Positions 9,973-19,237 of a stretch of DNA of 64,000 nucleotides are shown here, piece after piece (position 1 is the first letter of the stretch; the number at the start of each line of letters is the position of its first letter). Source of the stretch: Acetobacterium tundrae (GTDB lineage Bacteria > Bacillota > Clostridia > Eubacteriales > Eubacteriaceae); assembly GCF_008086615.1 (NCBI RefSeq), contig NZ_RXYB01000006.1, positions 108,064 to 172,063 on the forward strand, read 5' to 3'. Made by a program: the position numbers and the translations under genes. Below the pieces are notes generated by a model. That model did no database searches, was not told where the DNA came from, and saw only the letters and a list, made by a program, of their open reading frames with translations.

Positions 9973-10377
9973 TTATTTAAGTGTTTTAGCGTAAATGCCA
10001 ATTTTTTTATCCATATTTGAAATATGTTTGGTCAGCCAGTCAATAATCATTTGGTTGGCGTTAATAATCAAGGTAATATTACCCCCAGAGGTCTGATACT
10101 CCTTCTTCAGTTTGGCAAGATCCGCAATGAATTTCTTGTGAGCCGTTTTTTGCGACTCGATCTCCGGATAGCGAATACTTTGCATATACATTTCTTCATC
10201 ATGAAAATGCTGCTTGGTATAATCATCAAGAAAATCAAACATTTGAACCACAACTTCACTTGATTTCCCTTTTTTACCAGCTTGAAACAGCTGATCAGCT
10301 TTTTCAAACCATACTTTATGCTGAGAATCAATATTTTCCACGCCCACGGACAGGTTAGGAGTCCATACAATAGCCAT
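9973..10377 (-). CDS. Bacteriohemerythrin
   Basis: A 134-residue single-domain four-helix hemerythrin that binds O2 at a di-iron centre. Ligand-type residues visible are H20 (DSQH), H57 and E61 (HFHDEE), H80 (KTAHKKF) and the HISNMD motif near the C-terminus. The position that is usually the first histidine of the HxxxH pair is a glutamine here (SQKTAH). In an anaerobe the usual roles proposed are O2 scavenging, sensing or delivery. It is transcribed alone toward the NHLM operon and has an AGGAGG-like site upstream. Confidence 0.92.
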   Translation of the reverse strand: MAIVWTPNLSVGVENIDSQHKVWFEKADQLFQAGKKGKSSEVVVQMFDFLDDYTKQHFHDEEMYMQSIRYPEIESQKTAHKKFIADLAKLKKEYQTSGGNITLIINANQMIIDWLTKHISNMDKKIGIYAKTLK

Positions 10378-10413
10378 TTTAAAATCCTCCTAGTGATTGA
10401 AATTAATATATTA

Positions 10414-10441
10414 AGTATACTATGAATAAAAAATAAATCAA
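10414..10441 (-). promoter_or_regulatory. Promoter of the bacteriohemerythrin gene
   Basis: Read on the minus strand: TTGATT (10441-10436), a 16-base spacer, then TATACT (10419-10414), 37 bases before the start codon. Confidence 0.7.
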
Positions 10442-10475
10442 GAGTGATTCTAATATAAAATTCATTTTAATATAA

Positions 10476-10516
10476 AAACAGATGATGAAACAGTATACCT
10501 GTTTCATCATCTGTTT
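10476..10516. terminator. Perfect 18-bp hairpin upstream of bacteriohemerythrin
   Basis: Perfect arms 10476-10493 and 10499-10516 with a 5-base loop. A run of five T follows on the minus strand only, so it would terminate leftward transcription, yet no leftward gene ends here. It may shield the hemerythrin promoter or be the end of an unseen small transcript. Confidence 0.6.
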
Positions 10517-10641
10517 CAAGAAATGAAAACCAGACGATGTATAGACGGTGGTGAATTTCGCGAAGGGGAGCGATGTTGCTGTTTGTTCAGTAGCTATTAA
10601 ACTCCCAACACCATTTTGACAAAGAGGCGAAGTTCAGATAA

Positions 10642-10680
10642 AATAATGATTAGAGTGTTTTTGACACTCTAATCATTATT
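10642..10680. repeat. Perfect 17-bp hairpin between hemerythrin and T-box leader
   Basis: Arms 10642-10658 and 10664-10680 are exact inverted copies around a TTTTG loop. No long T-run follows on either strand. The 160 bases between this and the previous hairpin hold no recognisable gene. Confidence 0.6.
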
Positions 10681-10725
10681 TGTTCGAAATTTCATTGTTC
10701 GATAGCCTAAAATCATAATTTAGAC

Positions 10726-10754
10726 TTTACAAGGTTTGTAAATTATGATACTAT
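10726..10754 (+). promoter_or_regulatory. Probable promoter of the T-box operon
   Basis: TTTACA (10726-10731), a 17-base spacer and TACTAT (10749-10754), about 30 bases before the first stem of the T-box leader. Confidence 0.55.
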
Positions 10755-10784
10755 GTTTTCACTTAAAAAAATAAACTTTTGATT

Positions 10785-11058
10785 GAAAATAGTAGCTGTT
10801 TGAAAGATGCTTCAGTGAGTTGCAGAGAGTGTGAATGCAACAGTAATCGCAATAGTGAATGGATTCATGAGGGTGAAAAGAAAAGCTGCAGCAGCTGAGT
10901 AATATTCAACGGGATTTCCGTCCGTTATCATAGGAAAGCGTATGTTAGTGCGTTTAAAGTGGATGGATACCAACTTTTATAAGCTGGTTATTTACATCAA
11001 TTTAGGTGGTACCGCAGGAATTTTAACTCCTGTCCTTTTTAGGACAGGAGTTTTTTTT
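10785..11058 (+). promoter_or_regulatory. T-box riboswitch leader
   Basis: The conserved T-box motif AGGTGGTACCGCAGG is at 11004-11018. It is followed by a terminator with arms 11025-11036 and 11041-11052 and an eight-T run. The GCAGG of the T-box can instead pair with the terminator's 5' arm (CCTGT) to form the antiterminator. Upstream are an AGTA/GA kink-turn pattern at the base of stem I, AGAGAG, and a stem ending in CCGTTATC. The TGGT bulge would pair with a tRNA ending in ACCA (discriminator A). The specifier is ambiguous in the stretch GCTGCAGCAGC. An alanine codon fits discriminator A; TGC (Cys) fits the usual position but not the discriminator. Confidence 0.88.
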
Positions 11059-11087
11059 GTTGAATAAATTTAGGAAGGAGAAAAGGA

Positions 11088-12200
11088 ATGATAACCAGTG
11101 TGTATTTATCAAATTATTCAGTTGGAGAATCAAGCTATGATGAAATTGATCAAATCTGCTCACCTTATGGCAAGCAGGTGGTATTGATTGTTGGTGATCA
11201 TGGTTACGGAAAGGCGAAACCATATTTGGATGAAGCTCTGAAGAAAAGCAATCTTTGGGCTGAAAAACCAGTGTATTTTGGAGGCGAGTGCACCTTTGAA
11301 AATGTCGAAAAGCTCAAAAAAGAACCGGCCGTGAAGAATGCGGATATGATTTTCGCAATTGGCGGAGGCCGGGTATTGGATACGGGAAAATGTCTCGGTG
11401 AACAGATCCAGAAACCGGTTTTCGCCTTTCCCACAATTGCTTCCAACTGTGCCGCCTGCACCAGTGTTTCGATTATGTATCAACCGGACGGCAGTTTTTT
11501 AAAACCGGAATTTTTGAAAGAACCCCCTAAACATGCGTTTATTAACACTAAAATTCTGGTGGAGGCGCCGGTCAAATATCTTTGGGCCGGTCTGGGAGAC
11601 ACCTATGCGAAGTATTATGAAGTATCCATTTCCGCCAGGGGAGAAGCGCTTAACCAATCCCTGACCCTGGGGGTTCATATCAGCCATCAATGTGCCGATG
11701 GAGTCATCAAACATGGTTTGGGTGCACTGGCAGCGAATGAAGCAAAGATTGCAAATGAGGATTTTGAACAGACGATTCTGACAATTATTGTGACCACCGC
11801 ATTGGTATCGATTCTGGTCACCCTGGATCATTCCCCTGATTATAACAGCGGCCTGGCGCATGCAATCTATTATACCCTGACATCGATGCCGGACTTCGAG
11901 GAAGAAAAACATCTGCATGGTGAAATTGTTGCCTTCGGCGTACTGATTCTGTTGCTGGTGGATCAGCAAAAAGAGGAATTTAAGCGCGTCTATCAATTTA
12001 ATTGTGCGTCGAAACTGCCCCATTCATTGGCAGATTTGGATTTGAATCCGGCCATCATGGCACCCTATTTAGAAACAATCACTGAAATGGCGGATATTCG
12101 CCACAATCCCTATGTCATTACGTTGGATATGCTCAAGACAGCATTTCAGGAGCTGGAAACCATCAATAAAACAAAGAAGAAAGAGGAGAGAAAGAAATGA
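11088..12200 (+). CDS. Iron-containing alcohol dehydrogenase / glycerol dehydrogenase family protein
   Basis: A 370-residue protein with a strong AAGGAG site. It has the dinucleotide-binding GGGRVLDTGK stretch, the ASNCAACTS segment, and metal-ligand-like positions in GLGDTYAKYYE, LAHAIYYTL and HLHGEIVAFG, the pattern of glycerol-dehydrogenase-type members. It would catalyse NAD(P)-dependent oxidation or reduction of a small alcohol, aldehyde or ketone. It is the first gene after the T-box leader and overlaps the next gene by four bases, so its expression should rise when a specific aminoacyl-tRNA is scarce. A dehydrogenase of this type under T-box control is unusual, and its substrate may be tied to an amino acid. 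Confidence 0.82.
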   Translation: MITSVYLSNYSVGESSYDEIDQICSPYGKQVVLIVGDHGYGKAKPYLDEALKKSNLWAEKPVYFGGECTFENVEKLKKEPAVKNADMIFAIGGGRVLDTGKCLGEQIQKPVFAFPTIASNCAACTSVSIMYQPDGSFLKPEFLKEPPKHAFINTKILVEAPVKYLWAGLGDTYAKYYEVSISARGEALNQSLTLGVHISHQCADGVIKHGLGALAANEAKIANEDFEQTILTIIVTTALVSILVTLDHSPDYNSGLAHAIYYTLTSMPDFEEEKHLHGEIVAFGVLILLLVDQQKEEFKRVYQFNCASKLPHSLADLDLNPAIMAPYLETITEMADIRHNPYVITLDMLKTAFQELETINKTKKKEERKK

Positions 12201-13192
12201 AAAAGAGTTTATTAAAGAAAATTACAGCGGTCATTCTGACTGCATTTATGGTAACTTCATTAGCAGCCTGCAGTGCATCGACGACTGATAAGGGAACAAC
12301 TGGAAAAAAACTAAAAGTGGGCATCATCCAGATGATTGAAAATGGTGCTTTCGACGATATGAGAGATGGCTTTATTCAGGAACTCCGGGATAAGGGCTAT
12401 TCAGAAGATCAGTTGGAAATTGTGGTTAAAAATGCCCAGGGAGATACATCCAATTTGAACACCATTGCTCAGGAAATGTCGGATGGAAGCTATGATTTAG
12501 TGGCAACCATTGCGACACCGGCATCCCAGACATTTGTGAATATGAAGTCTCAAACACCCCAGGTATTCATCGCCGTATCGGATCCAGTCAAAGCCGGAAT
12601 TGTATCAACAATGGAAAAACCAGACCATAATGCAACTGGTACATCCAATCCAATTCCGGTGCAGAAGATCATCGATCTTTCCAAAACGTTGACACCCGGC
12701 ATTAAAACATTCGGCATCATTTACAACACCAGCGAAGTCAATTCGGTCAGTACCGTTAATAAGGCCAAAGAATATATGGCAGCCCAGGGATATACCGTTC
12801 AAGAAGCGGTCGTCACCAATTCTTCCGAAGTGCAGCAGGCCATTGAGGGCTTGTTAAGTGGTGTTGATGCGATCTTTATACCGAACGACAGTGTCATTCA
12901 GAATGCCATGCCAACCGTGGCCGAAGCAGCTAAAACAGCGAAAAAACCGGTATACGGAAGTTCAGCAGTTATGGTTAACAGTGGGGCATTGGCAACCGTC
13001 GCAATTGGAGATAAAGCGATCGGTGCAGCGACCGCAGATATGGCTATTGAAATCCTTAAGGGAAAATCACCGGCTGATATTCCGGCCGTCAATGTCGAAG
13101 CAACCAGTACAGTTATCAATCAGACAACCGCAGATGCCATCGGCGTGACGATCCCGGCCGAAAGCAGTCAATCAACAACCATCGTAAAATAA
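12197..13192 (+). CDS. ABC transporter substrate-binding lipoprotein (ABC_sub_bind / TrpX-like family)
   Basis: A 331-residue protein. The signal peptide ends in the lipobox LAAC (residue 25). The mature part matches the ABC_sub_bind family: VGIIQMIENGAFDDMRDGF, then VATIATPASQTF, then KTFGIIYNTSEVNS, then IFIPNDSVIQNAMPTVA. In streptococci a member of this family (TrpX) is part of a T-box-controlled tryptophan importer. The substrate here is not known and depends on the leader's specifier. The start overlaps the preceding stop (ATGA), and permease and ATPase genes follow. Confidence 0.88.
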   Translation: MKKSLLKKITAVILTAFMVTSLAACSASTTDKGTTGKKLKVGIIQMIENGAFDDMRDGFIQELRDKGYSEDQLEIVVKNAQGDTSNLNTIAQEMSDGSYDLVATIATPASQTFVNMKSQTPQVFIAVSDPVKAGIVSTMEKPDHNATGTSNPIPVQKIIDLSKTLTPGIKTFGIIYNTSEVNSVSTVNKAKEYMAAQGYTVQEAVVTNSSEVQQAIEGLLSGVDAIFIPNDSVIQNAMPTVAEAAKTAKKPVYGSSAVMVNSGALATVAIGDKAIGAATADMAIEILKGKSPADIPAVNVEATSTVINQTTADAIGVTIPAESSQSTTIVK

Positions 13193-13235
13193 GAAAAGAG
13201 TCAGGGGCGGCGGACGTTCAAAGGAGAAAAAAATT

Positions 13236-14135
13236 ATGTCATTAGTTATCGGTTCCCTACAATTGGGATTGATTTACAGTCTCATTGCGATGGGCATCTA
13301 TATCAGTTTTAAAGTACTGAATATTCCTGATTTAACAGCTGAGGGAAGTTTCACATTTGGCATGGCTGTGATGGCAGTATGTGTAACCGGAGGACATCCG
13401 ATCTTGGGAATTTTCCTCTCTTTACTGGCCGGGGCGGCGGCCGGTCTGGTAACTGCGCTGCTGCATACAAAACTGCGTATTCCAGCTATTTTATCCGGGA
13501 TTCTCACAATGACGGGGTTGTATACCATCAACCTGATGGTGATGGGGGGCTCATCCAACCTGACATTGTTGGGAGTAACCACGATCTATGATATGGTTGG
13601 CGGCGGACTGCCACTGAGTTTCACGATTGCCAAAATTCTGATATCGTTGATCGTTGCAGTCGTGATGATCGCGATTCTGGTGATTTTTTTTAAAACCAAC
13701 TGCGGACTCTGCATTCGCGCCATTGGAGACAATGAAGAGATGGCCCGGTCGTCATCCATGAGTGTTGATTTATATAAAACCATGGGATTGATGGTGAGCA
13801 ACGCACTGATTGGATTGTGCGGCGGCCTGATTGCCTGCGACCAGGGCTATGCGGACATGACTTCGGGGGCGGGTATGCTGGTTATCGGTTTGGCGGCGGT
13901 TATTATTGGCGAGGCGTTCATCCGCAGGCGAACGATCTTTGCCGGCCTGATGAGCTGCGTACTGGGGTCGATCATCTACCGACTGATTCTGGCAGTAGCC
14001 GTCAGTACCAGAATCTTCCCTGCTTATGCGATGAAACTTCTTTCAGCGATTATCGTTGCCATTGCCCTGGCTATTCCAGCCTATCAATACTACAAGGAAA
14101 ACTACCAGTTGAAGAAGAGGAACAAACATGCTTAA
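13236..14135 (+). CDS. ABC transporter permease (TrpY-like)
   Basis: A 299-residue membrane protein with about eight hydrophobic helices, resembling the permease partner of ABC_sub_bind proteins (LivH/RbsC-like fold). The LNIPDLTAEGSFTFGMAV segment near residue 30 is typical. It has an AAGGAG site and lies 43 bases after the binding-protein gene. Its end overlaps the ATPase start by 8 bases. It forms the membrane channel of the importer. Confidence 0.88.
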   Translation: MSLVIGSLQLGLIYSLIAMGIYISFKVLNIPDLTAEGSFTFGMAVMAVCVTGGHPILGIFLSLLAGAAAGLVTALLHTKLRIPAILSGILTMTGLYTINLMVMGGSSNLTLLGVTTIYDMVGGGLPLSFTIAKILISLIVAVVMIAILVIFFKTNCGLCIRAIGDNEEMARSSSMSVDLYKTMGLMVSNALIGLCGGLIACDQGYADMTSGAGMLVIGLAAVIIGEAFIRRRTIFAGLMSCVLGSIIYRLILAVAVSTRIFPAYAMKLLSAIIVAIALAIPAYQYYKENYQLKKRNKHA

Positions 14136-14889
14136 AATCAAAGATTTACATAAAAATTTCAAAATCGACAATGGGGCCGATAATCACATTTTAAATGGGT
14201 TGAATTTAACCATCGAAAACGGAGAATTTGTTACGGTTTTAGGGAATAATGGCGCCGGAAAATCCACTCTCTTCAATTTGATTGGCGGAACGATACTGCC
14301 GAATGAAGGCTACATCTATCTTGATGAAGAAGATATTACCTTTATGCCGGAACATAAGCGGTCTAAATTTATTGGGAGAGTGTTCCAAAGTCCGATGAAG
14401 GGAACCGCTCCGCATTTAACTGTTGCGGAAAATTTAGCGCTGGCCTATGGCCGACAAAACCGAAAGAATTTCAACTGGGCGCTGACGCGACAGCTCAAAG
14501 CTATTTTTCGCGAGAAATTATCGGAAGCGGGAATGGGGCTTGAAGATAAATTAAACAGCAAGATTATGGATTTGTCAGGGGGGCAGTGTCAGGTGGTGGC
14601 CTTGATTATGTGCACCATCAAACCGCCGGAATTAATCCTTTTGGATGAGCATACAGCCGCCCTGGACCCAAAGACAGCTGAAGACGTCATGGCGTTTACC
14701 GAGCGAATTATCGAAAAGGACCAGCTGACCGCTTTGATGATTACCCATCATCTGGAAGATGCGATTCGTTATGGAAATCGACTCATTATGATGGATCGCG
14801 GCGTGGTCGCTCATGATTTTATCGGGGCGGCGAAGAATGATCTGACGCCGGAAAAACTGCGCACCTTATATCATTTAAAAGAAAGCTAG
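14128..14889 (+). CDS. ABC transporter ATP-binding protein (TrpZ-like)
   Basis: A 253-residue ATPase with Walker A GNNGAGKST, signature LSGGQ (followed by CQVV) and Walker B LILLDEHTAALDP. In the Walker B region a histidine follows the catalytic Glu (DEHTAALD) where most ABC proteins have Pro or Ala; this variant is common in the TrpZ-like group. It energises the importer formed with the two preceding genes. Confidence 0.9.
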   Translation: MLKIKDLHKNFKIDNGADNHILNGLNLTIENGEFVTVLGNNGAGKSTLFNLIGGTILPNEGYIYLDEEDITFMPEHKRSKFIGRVFQSPMKGTAPHLTVAENLALAYGRQNRKNFNWALTRQLKAIFREKLSEAGMGLEDKLNSKIMDLSGGQCQVVALIMCTIKPPELILLDEHTAALDPKTAEDVMAFTERIIEKDQLTALMITHHLEDAIRYGNRLIMMDRGVVAHDFIGAAKNDLTPEKLRTLYHLKES

Positions 14890-14900
14890 GGAAGGCCGTT

Positions 14901-15206
14901 ATGAAAGAGCCATTTATTAAACTGCCGCCAACTGTGAAAAGGGAAGTGCTGGTGGCTGAAAAAGCATGTACCCTGGTTAAAATGTTTGTTAAAGCGGGAA
15001 CGAATCCGCCCTTGCATACACATCCCCATGAGCAGATCGATTATATGATTAGCGGTGCTGCAGATGTCAGCATAGAGGGGGTCGTCACCCATGTGAAACA
15101 GGGAGAGGCAATTCATATTCCCGGAGGCGCCGAACACGTTTTTTTGCCGAGTGAAGAAGATCAGGAATTCCTGGAGTTTTTTACTCCGGGTAGAGAAGAT
15201 ATTTAA
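14901..15206 (+). CDS. Small cupin-domain protein
   Basis: A 101-residue single cupin. Metal-ligand candidates are seen in PPLHTHPHEQIDYM (two His and a Glu) and in the second motif IPGGAEHVF. Such proteins bind metal and either act as small-molecule enzymes (isomerase or dioxygenase type) or as binding proteins. It is the last gene of the T-box operon, 11 bases after the ATPase gene, so it probably acts on the imported compound or on the dehydrogenase product. Confidence 0.8.
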   Translation: MKEPFIKLPPTVKREVLVAEKACTLVKMFVKAGTNPPLHTHPHEQIDYMISGAADVSIEGVVTHVKQGEAIHIPGGAEHVFLPSEEDQEFLEFFTPGREDI

Positions 15207-15248
15207 TATAGAAGGTGCAAAAATGATGCATCGAGATGGCAGGACAAA

Positions 15249-15278
15249 ACGCATTAGACGAAGCTGATGCGTTTTTTT
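15249..15278 (+). terminator. Terminator of the T-box operon
   Basis: A nine-base-pair stem (15249-15257 with 15264-15272, one G-U pair) is followed by seven T, 43 bases after the cupin stop. Confidence 0.82.
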
Positions 15279-15439
15279 ACGTTCATTAAAGTTATCTTAA
15301 GTGATTGATAGCGAAAACAAATGAAATTGTTTACAATTGAGGATTCATCGTTTTGTTGATGTTGAGTTGATGTTTGTCAATTATAATTTATCCAAATCCA
15401 AATATAAGAGTAAGAAAAATATAAAAGGTTGGTGCAAAA

Positions 15440-17224
15440 ATGTCAAAATTAATTGGTATCGATTTAGGAACAACAAATTCCTGTGTTGCCGTCATGGAGG
15501 GAAGCTCCCCGGTTATCATTCCTAATGAAAACGGAGGAAGAACAACGCCATCAATTGTCGCATTTACAAAACAGGGGGAACGATTGGTGGGGGAACCGGC
15601 TAAAAGACAGATGGCTATTAATCCGGAAAGAACAATCAGTTCAATTAAGCGTGAAATGGGAAGTGACTATCACATTAAAATTGACGGAAAACAATATAAA
15701 CCACAGGAAATTTCGGCAATGATTCTGCAAAAATTAAAAATGGACGCAGAAATATTTTTGGGAGAACCCGTTACCGATGCCGTCATTACGGTGCCGGCAT
15801 ATTTTACCGATTCACAGCGTCAGGCAACCAAGGATGCGGGAAAAATTGCCGGATTGAATGTTCAAAGAATCATTAATGAGCCAACCGCAGCCGCTTTAGC
15901 CTATGGTGTCAATAAGGAAAACGCCCAGAAGATCATGGTTTACGATTTGGGCGGGGGAACTTTTGATGTTTCGATCTTGGAGATTAACGACGGCGTCATC
16001 GAGGTGCTGGCAACATCAGGAAATAATCGCCTTGGGGGCGATGATTTTGATGCCGTGCTGACCGATTATATTCTTAAAGAATTAAAACGGGAGACAGCCT
16101 GTAATATTAGTCATGATGCCAGCGCTCTGGCCCGGGTAAGAGAAGCCGGAGAACAGGCTAAAATGGAGTTGAGCGGTATCGTCGAAACCCGTATCAGTTT
16201 ACCATTTATAAGCCAGAACAAATCCGGCCCGGTGAACTTTGAAATGAAGATCAGCCGCAGTAAATTTAATGAATTAACCGCTCATCTCGTCAAGCAGACA
16301 ATGGAACCGGTACGTCAGGCCATGAGTGATGCCGACCTTGATATAGCGAACATCAATCATGTCATTTTAGTTGGGGGTTCAACGCGAATCCCCGCGGTTC
16401 AGGAGGCCGTCAGGCAATATACCCAAAAAGAACCGCTGCGGGGAATTAATCCGGATGAGGGGGTGGCAATCGGGGCGTCTTTACAGGCGGGAGTACTGAC
16501 CGGTGCGGTCAATGGATTGCTGCTTTTGGATATCACCCCGCTGTCACTGGGGATTGAAACAGTGGGTGGTGTCTATTCGAAAATTATCAATCGCAATACC
16601 ACCCTGCCGATTAGAAAAAGCGAAGTTTATTCCACGGCAAGAAACTTTCAGACCTCGGTTGAGATCCATGTTCTCCAGGGCGAGCGGGAGCGGGCAAAAT
16701 TCAATAAAACCCTTGGAAAATTTAAGCTCAGTGGTATTCGTCGGGCGGCGAGAGGGGTTCCTCAAATAGAAGTAAGCTTTGAGCTTGATGCAAATGGAAT
16801 CGTGAATGTTTCAGCAAAAGATTTGGGCACCGGGAAGATGCAACAGATAACCATTACCGCCTCATCCAATTTGAGTCAGTCGGAAATAGATCAGGCGATT
16901 CGTGATGCTAAACAATATGAAGCGGAAGATCGACAGCATAAGGAAGAGGAAAATGCTAAAAATGAAGTGGAAAGCTTAATCTATCAGGCGGCTGAACTTA
17001 GTAAGAAACTTAATAAAGAAGATCGCAGGATATTGAAAGAAGAAGTCAAAAAAGCTAAAAAAACATTGAGATCCAAGGACAAAGCAGAAACTAGTGAGGC
17101 CGGGCATCAACTTTCGGATTTAATGGAATCGCTCAAAAAAAATGTTGTGGATAATGGGGCTAACTCGGATGATCTGGATGATGATGACGACGATACCTTT
17201 AATACTGATTTTAAAGAAAAATAA
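15440..17224 (+). CDS. dnaK: Hsp70 chaperone DnaK (paralogue)
   Basis: A 594-residue complete Hsp70. The N-terminal actin-like ATPase starts [17 protein letters not shown] and contains [23 protein letters not shown] and [11 protein letters not shown]. The substrate-binding domain is at about residues 375-500 and the lid ends in an acidic tail (DDLDDDDDD). It binds exposed hydrophobic segments of unfolded proteins. No hrcA, grpE or standard dnaJ is next to it, and I see no CIRCE operator upstream. This is therefore probably a second DnaK rather than the main heat-shock copy. A membrane J-domain gene follows and is its likely partner. Confidence 0.93.
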   Translation: MSKLIGIDLGTTNSCVAVMEGSSPVIIPNENGGRTTPSIVAFTKQGERLVGEPAKRQMAINPERTISSIKREMGSDYHIKIDGKQYKPQEISAMILQKLKMDAEIFLGEPVTDAVITVPAYFTDSQRQATKDAGKIAGLNVQRIINEPTAAALAYGVNKENAQKIMVYDLGGGTFDVSILEINDGVIEVLATSGNNRLGGDDFDAVLTDYILKELKRETACNISHDASALARVREAGEQAKMELSGIVETRISLPFISQNKSGPVNFEMKISRSKFNELTAHLVKQTMEPVRQAMSDADLDIANINHVILVGGSTRIPAVQEAVRQYTQKEPLRGINPDEGVAIGASLQAGVLTGAVNGLLLLDITPLSLGIETVGGVYSKIINRNTTLPIRKSEVYSTARNFQTSVEIHVLQGERERAKFNKTLGKFKLSGIRRAARGVPQIEVSFELDANGIVNVSAKDLGTGKMQQITITASSNLSQSEIDQAIRDAKQYEAEDRQHKEEENAKNEVESLIYQAAELSKKLNKEDRRILKEEVKKAKKTLRSKDKAETSEAGHQLSDLMESLKKNVVDNGANSDDLDDDDDDTFNTDFKEK

Positions 17225-17311
17225 ATTGCAGTTATCATGGTTGTTTAAACAAAATATAATATTAAACAGGTATACTTGATACTATAATAATTTAGAAGAG
17301 GTAGAATCGTA

Positions 17312-18034
17312 ATGAATTTGGACCCATATAATGTATTAGGCGTTGCTCATGATGCCAGTGATGAGGACGTTACAAAAGCTTATAAAAAACTGGCAAAAAA
17401 ATATCACCCTGATTTGAATCCTGGCAATCAAGAAGCGGCAAAGAAAATGAGTGAGGTCAATGCTGCCTATGATGATATAAAGAGTGGCAAGGCAAACGGA
17501 TATGGCACTGCTTATGGGATGAACGGAAATCAGAGCGGATCAGCCAGTCAGGGCCGGACAACTTACGATCCATTTGGCGGTTTTGGCGGGAATCAAAATA
17601 CCGGCAGACAATCGGATCCTTTTGAAGGATTTGACCCTTTTGAATGGATTTTCGGTTCTTATTCCGATCAGAATCAGAACAACAGAAGCAGCGGTTTTGA
17701 TCAGGCCAGAAACTATATCAATATGGGATATTATCAAGACGCATTAAATGTGCTGAATAATATTTCGGAAAGAAACGCAAAGTGGTATTATTATAGTGCG
17801 GTTGCAACTAACGAAATAGGTGATCAGGCCACTGCCCTCAATTACGCCAGAACGGCGGTTCAAATGGAACCGAGTAATACTGAATATCAAAGTGTCATGA
17901 ATAAAATTGAAAAGGGCGGCCATTTCTATGAACGCCAAAAATCAACTTTTTCGCCACTTGGCACCATTATAAAAGTCTTTGTTGGATTTTATGTGATTCA
18001 GTTTTTGTTTTCGTTTTTGCATTTGATGTTTTAG
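17312..18034 (+). CDS. J-domain protein with C-terminal membrane anchor
   Basis: A 240-residue protein. The J domain at residues 1-65 carries the essential HPD (KKYHPDLNPG), which stimulates Hsp70 ATPase activity. A Gly/Asn/Gln-rich linker (about 66-130) follows, then a TPR-like helical segment (about 130-205: ARNYINMGYYQDALNVLNN), and a hydrophobic C-terminus (FVGFYVIQFLFSFLHLMF) that should anchor it in the membrane. It lacks the zinc-finger and C-terminal domains of true DnaJ. It would recruit the neighbouring DnaK to the membrane. Confidence 0.88.
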   Translation: MNLDPYNVLGVAHDASDEDVTKAYKKLAKKYHPDLNPGNQEAAKKMSEVNAAYDDIKSGKANGYGTAYGMNGNQSGSASQGRTTYDPFGGFGGNQNTGRQSDPFEGFDPFEWIFGSYSDQNQNNRSSGFDQARNYINMGYYQDALNVLNNISERNAKWYYYSAVATNEIGDQATALNYARTAVQMEPSNTEYQSVMNKIEKGGHFYERQKSTFSPLGTIIKVFVGFYVIQFLFSFLHLMF

Positions 18035-18067
18035 AGCAATGTGTTTTAATAGATTAGGAGATTATAA

Positions 18068-18478
18068 GTGAATCGTTTAAAAGAGAAATTAGTAAAATTC
18101 ATGTCTGGCCGCTATGGCGTCGATCAACTTTATTATGTCATGTTTGCATTATGGGCAGTGTTAATGGTTGTCAACATAAAAGTTGATTCACTGATTCTGG
18201 TGGTGATATCAGACGTGTTTATTGTTTTGGCCATTTTCAGAAGCTTTTCCAGAAATATCAGCAGGCGTTCCGGAGAAAACCAGAAATTGTTGAAAGTCTG
18301 GAATCTGGTAAGAAGAAAAGTGAAGTTGTTTTTTCGGCGATTCAAAGAAATCAGAGTTCATCGTTTTCGCACCTGTCCCCATTGTAAAAAGACCCTTCAG
18401 CTGCCGATTAAACGGGGAAAAAATATGGTGAAATGTCCCCGATGTCAGGAAAAATTTGAGGTTCATATTTTCCTGTAA
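18068..18478 (+). CDS. Small membrane protein with zinc-ribbon
   Basis: A 136-residue protein with a GTG start and AGGAG upstream. Two hydrophobic helices (about residues 20-58) are followed by a basic linker and a C-terminal zinc ribbon with two CxxC pairs (CPHCKK and CPRCQ). No enzymatic motif is seen. It lies 33 bases after the J-domain gene and may belong to the same membrane chaperone unit. The function is unknown. Confidence 0.75.
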   Translation: MNRLKEKLVKFMSGRYGVDQLYYVMFALWAVLMVVNIKVDSLILVVISDVFIVLAIFRSFSRNISRRSGENQKLLKVWNLVRRKVKLFFRRFKEIRVHRFRTCPHCKKTLQLPIKRGKNMVKCPRCQEKFEVHIFL

Positions 18479-18562
18479 ACAGGGATTGAAATAAAAATAC
18501 ACAATATGCACTCAATTCCAGCGCTGGGGGTTGGGTGCATATTGGGTTATCGGGGTGAAATT

Positions 18563-19237
18563 TTGATTAAGCTATTAGTGGTTGAAGATGATATAAATAC
18601 AAGGAAATTGATGAAAGTCGTACTCAGCAGTGACGGATATGAGCCGATATTGGCAAATAATGCGGAGGAAGCACTGGAAAAATTGGCGAGTTTTAAAATT
18701 GATCTGGTTGTGATGGATATTATGATGCCGGGGATGGACGGTTTTGAGCTGACAAAAAAATTGCGTTTGGATGGTTGCATGATTCCCATTTTGATGGTGA
18801 CGGCAAAAGAGAATCCGATGGACGTAAAACACGGGTTTATAACCGGAACCGATGATTATATGGTTAAGCCGGTGGATGAAGATGAAATGCTGCTTCGGAT
18901 TGCCGCTCTGCTCAGACGGTCCCAAATTAAAAATGAAAGAAAAATCGAAATTAAATCCGTTGTTCTCGATTACGATACCCTGTCAGTGACCCGGGGAGAA
19001 GAAGTGGTGACACTGCCACAAAAAGAATTCCAAATTCTATTTAAACTCCTGTCTTATCCAAACCAGATATTTACCAGGGTTCAGATCATGGATGATTTTT
19101 GGGGATTAGAGAGCGAATCCGATCCGCACACTGTGGATGTTCATATCAACCGGATCCGAAATCGCTTCCATAAATATAATGAATTTGAAATTGTGACGAT
19201 TCGGGGGCTGGGCTATAAGGCGGTGAGAAAAGTTTGA
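18563..19237 (+). CDS. OmpR-family response regulator
   Basis: A 224-residue regulator. The preferred start is the TTG at 18563, preceded by GGGGTG (18553-18558), because it gives the usual IKLLVVEDDINTRK beginning. The longer frame back to 18506 adds residues unlike the family. The receiver domain has the acidic pair EDD, the phospho-acceptor D in VVMDIMMPGMDG, and K in VKPVDEDE. The winged-helix DNA-binding domain ends in VTIRGLGYKAVRK. It overlaps the kinase gene by four bases. Its target genes are unknown; the upstream chaperone genes are candidates. Confidence 0.9.
   Translation: MIKLLVVEDDINTRKLMKVVLSSDGYEPILANNAEEALEKLASFKIDLVVMDIMMPGMDGFELTKKLRLDGCMIPILMVTAKENPMDVKHGFITGTDDYMVKPVDEDEMLLRIAALLRRSQIKNERKIEIKSVVLDYDTLSVTRGEEVVTLPQKEFQILFKLLSYPNQIFTRVQIMDDFWGLESESDPHTVDVHINRIRNRFHKYNEFEIVTIRGLGYKAVRKV

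Noticed and set aside
15279..15440. CIRCE operator upstream of dnaK
   Set aside because: No TTAGCACTC-N9-GAGTGCTAA-like inverted repeat is present.
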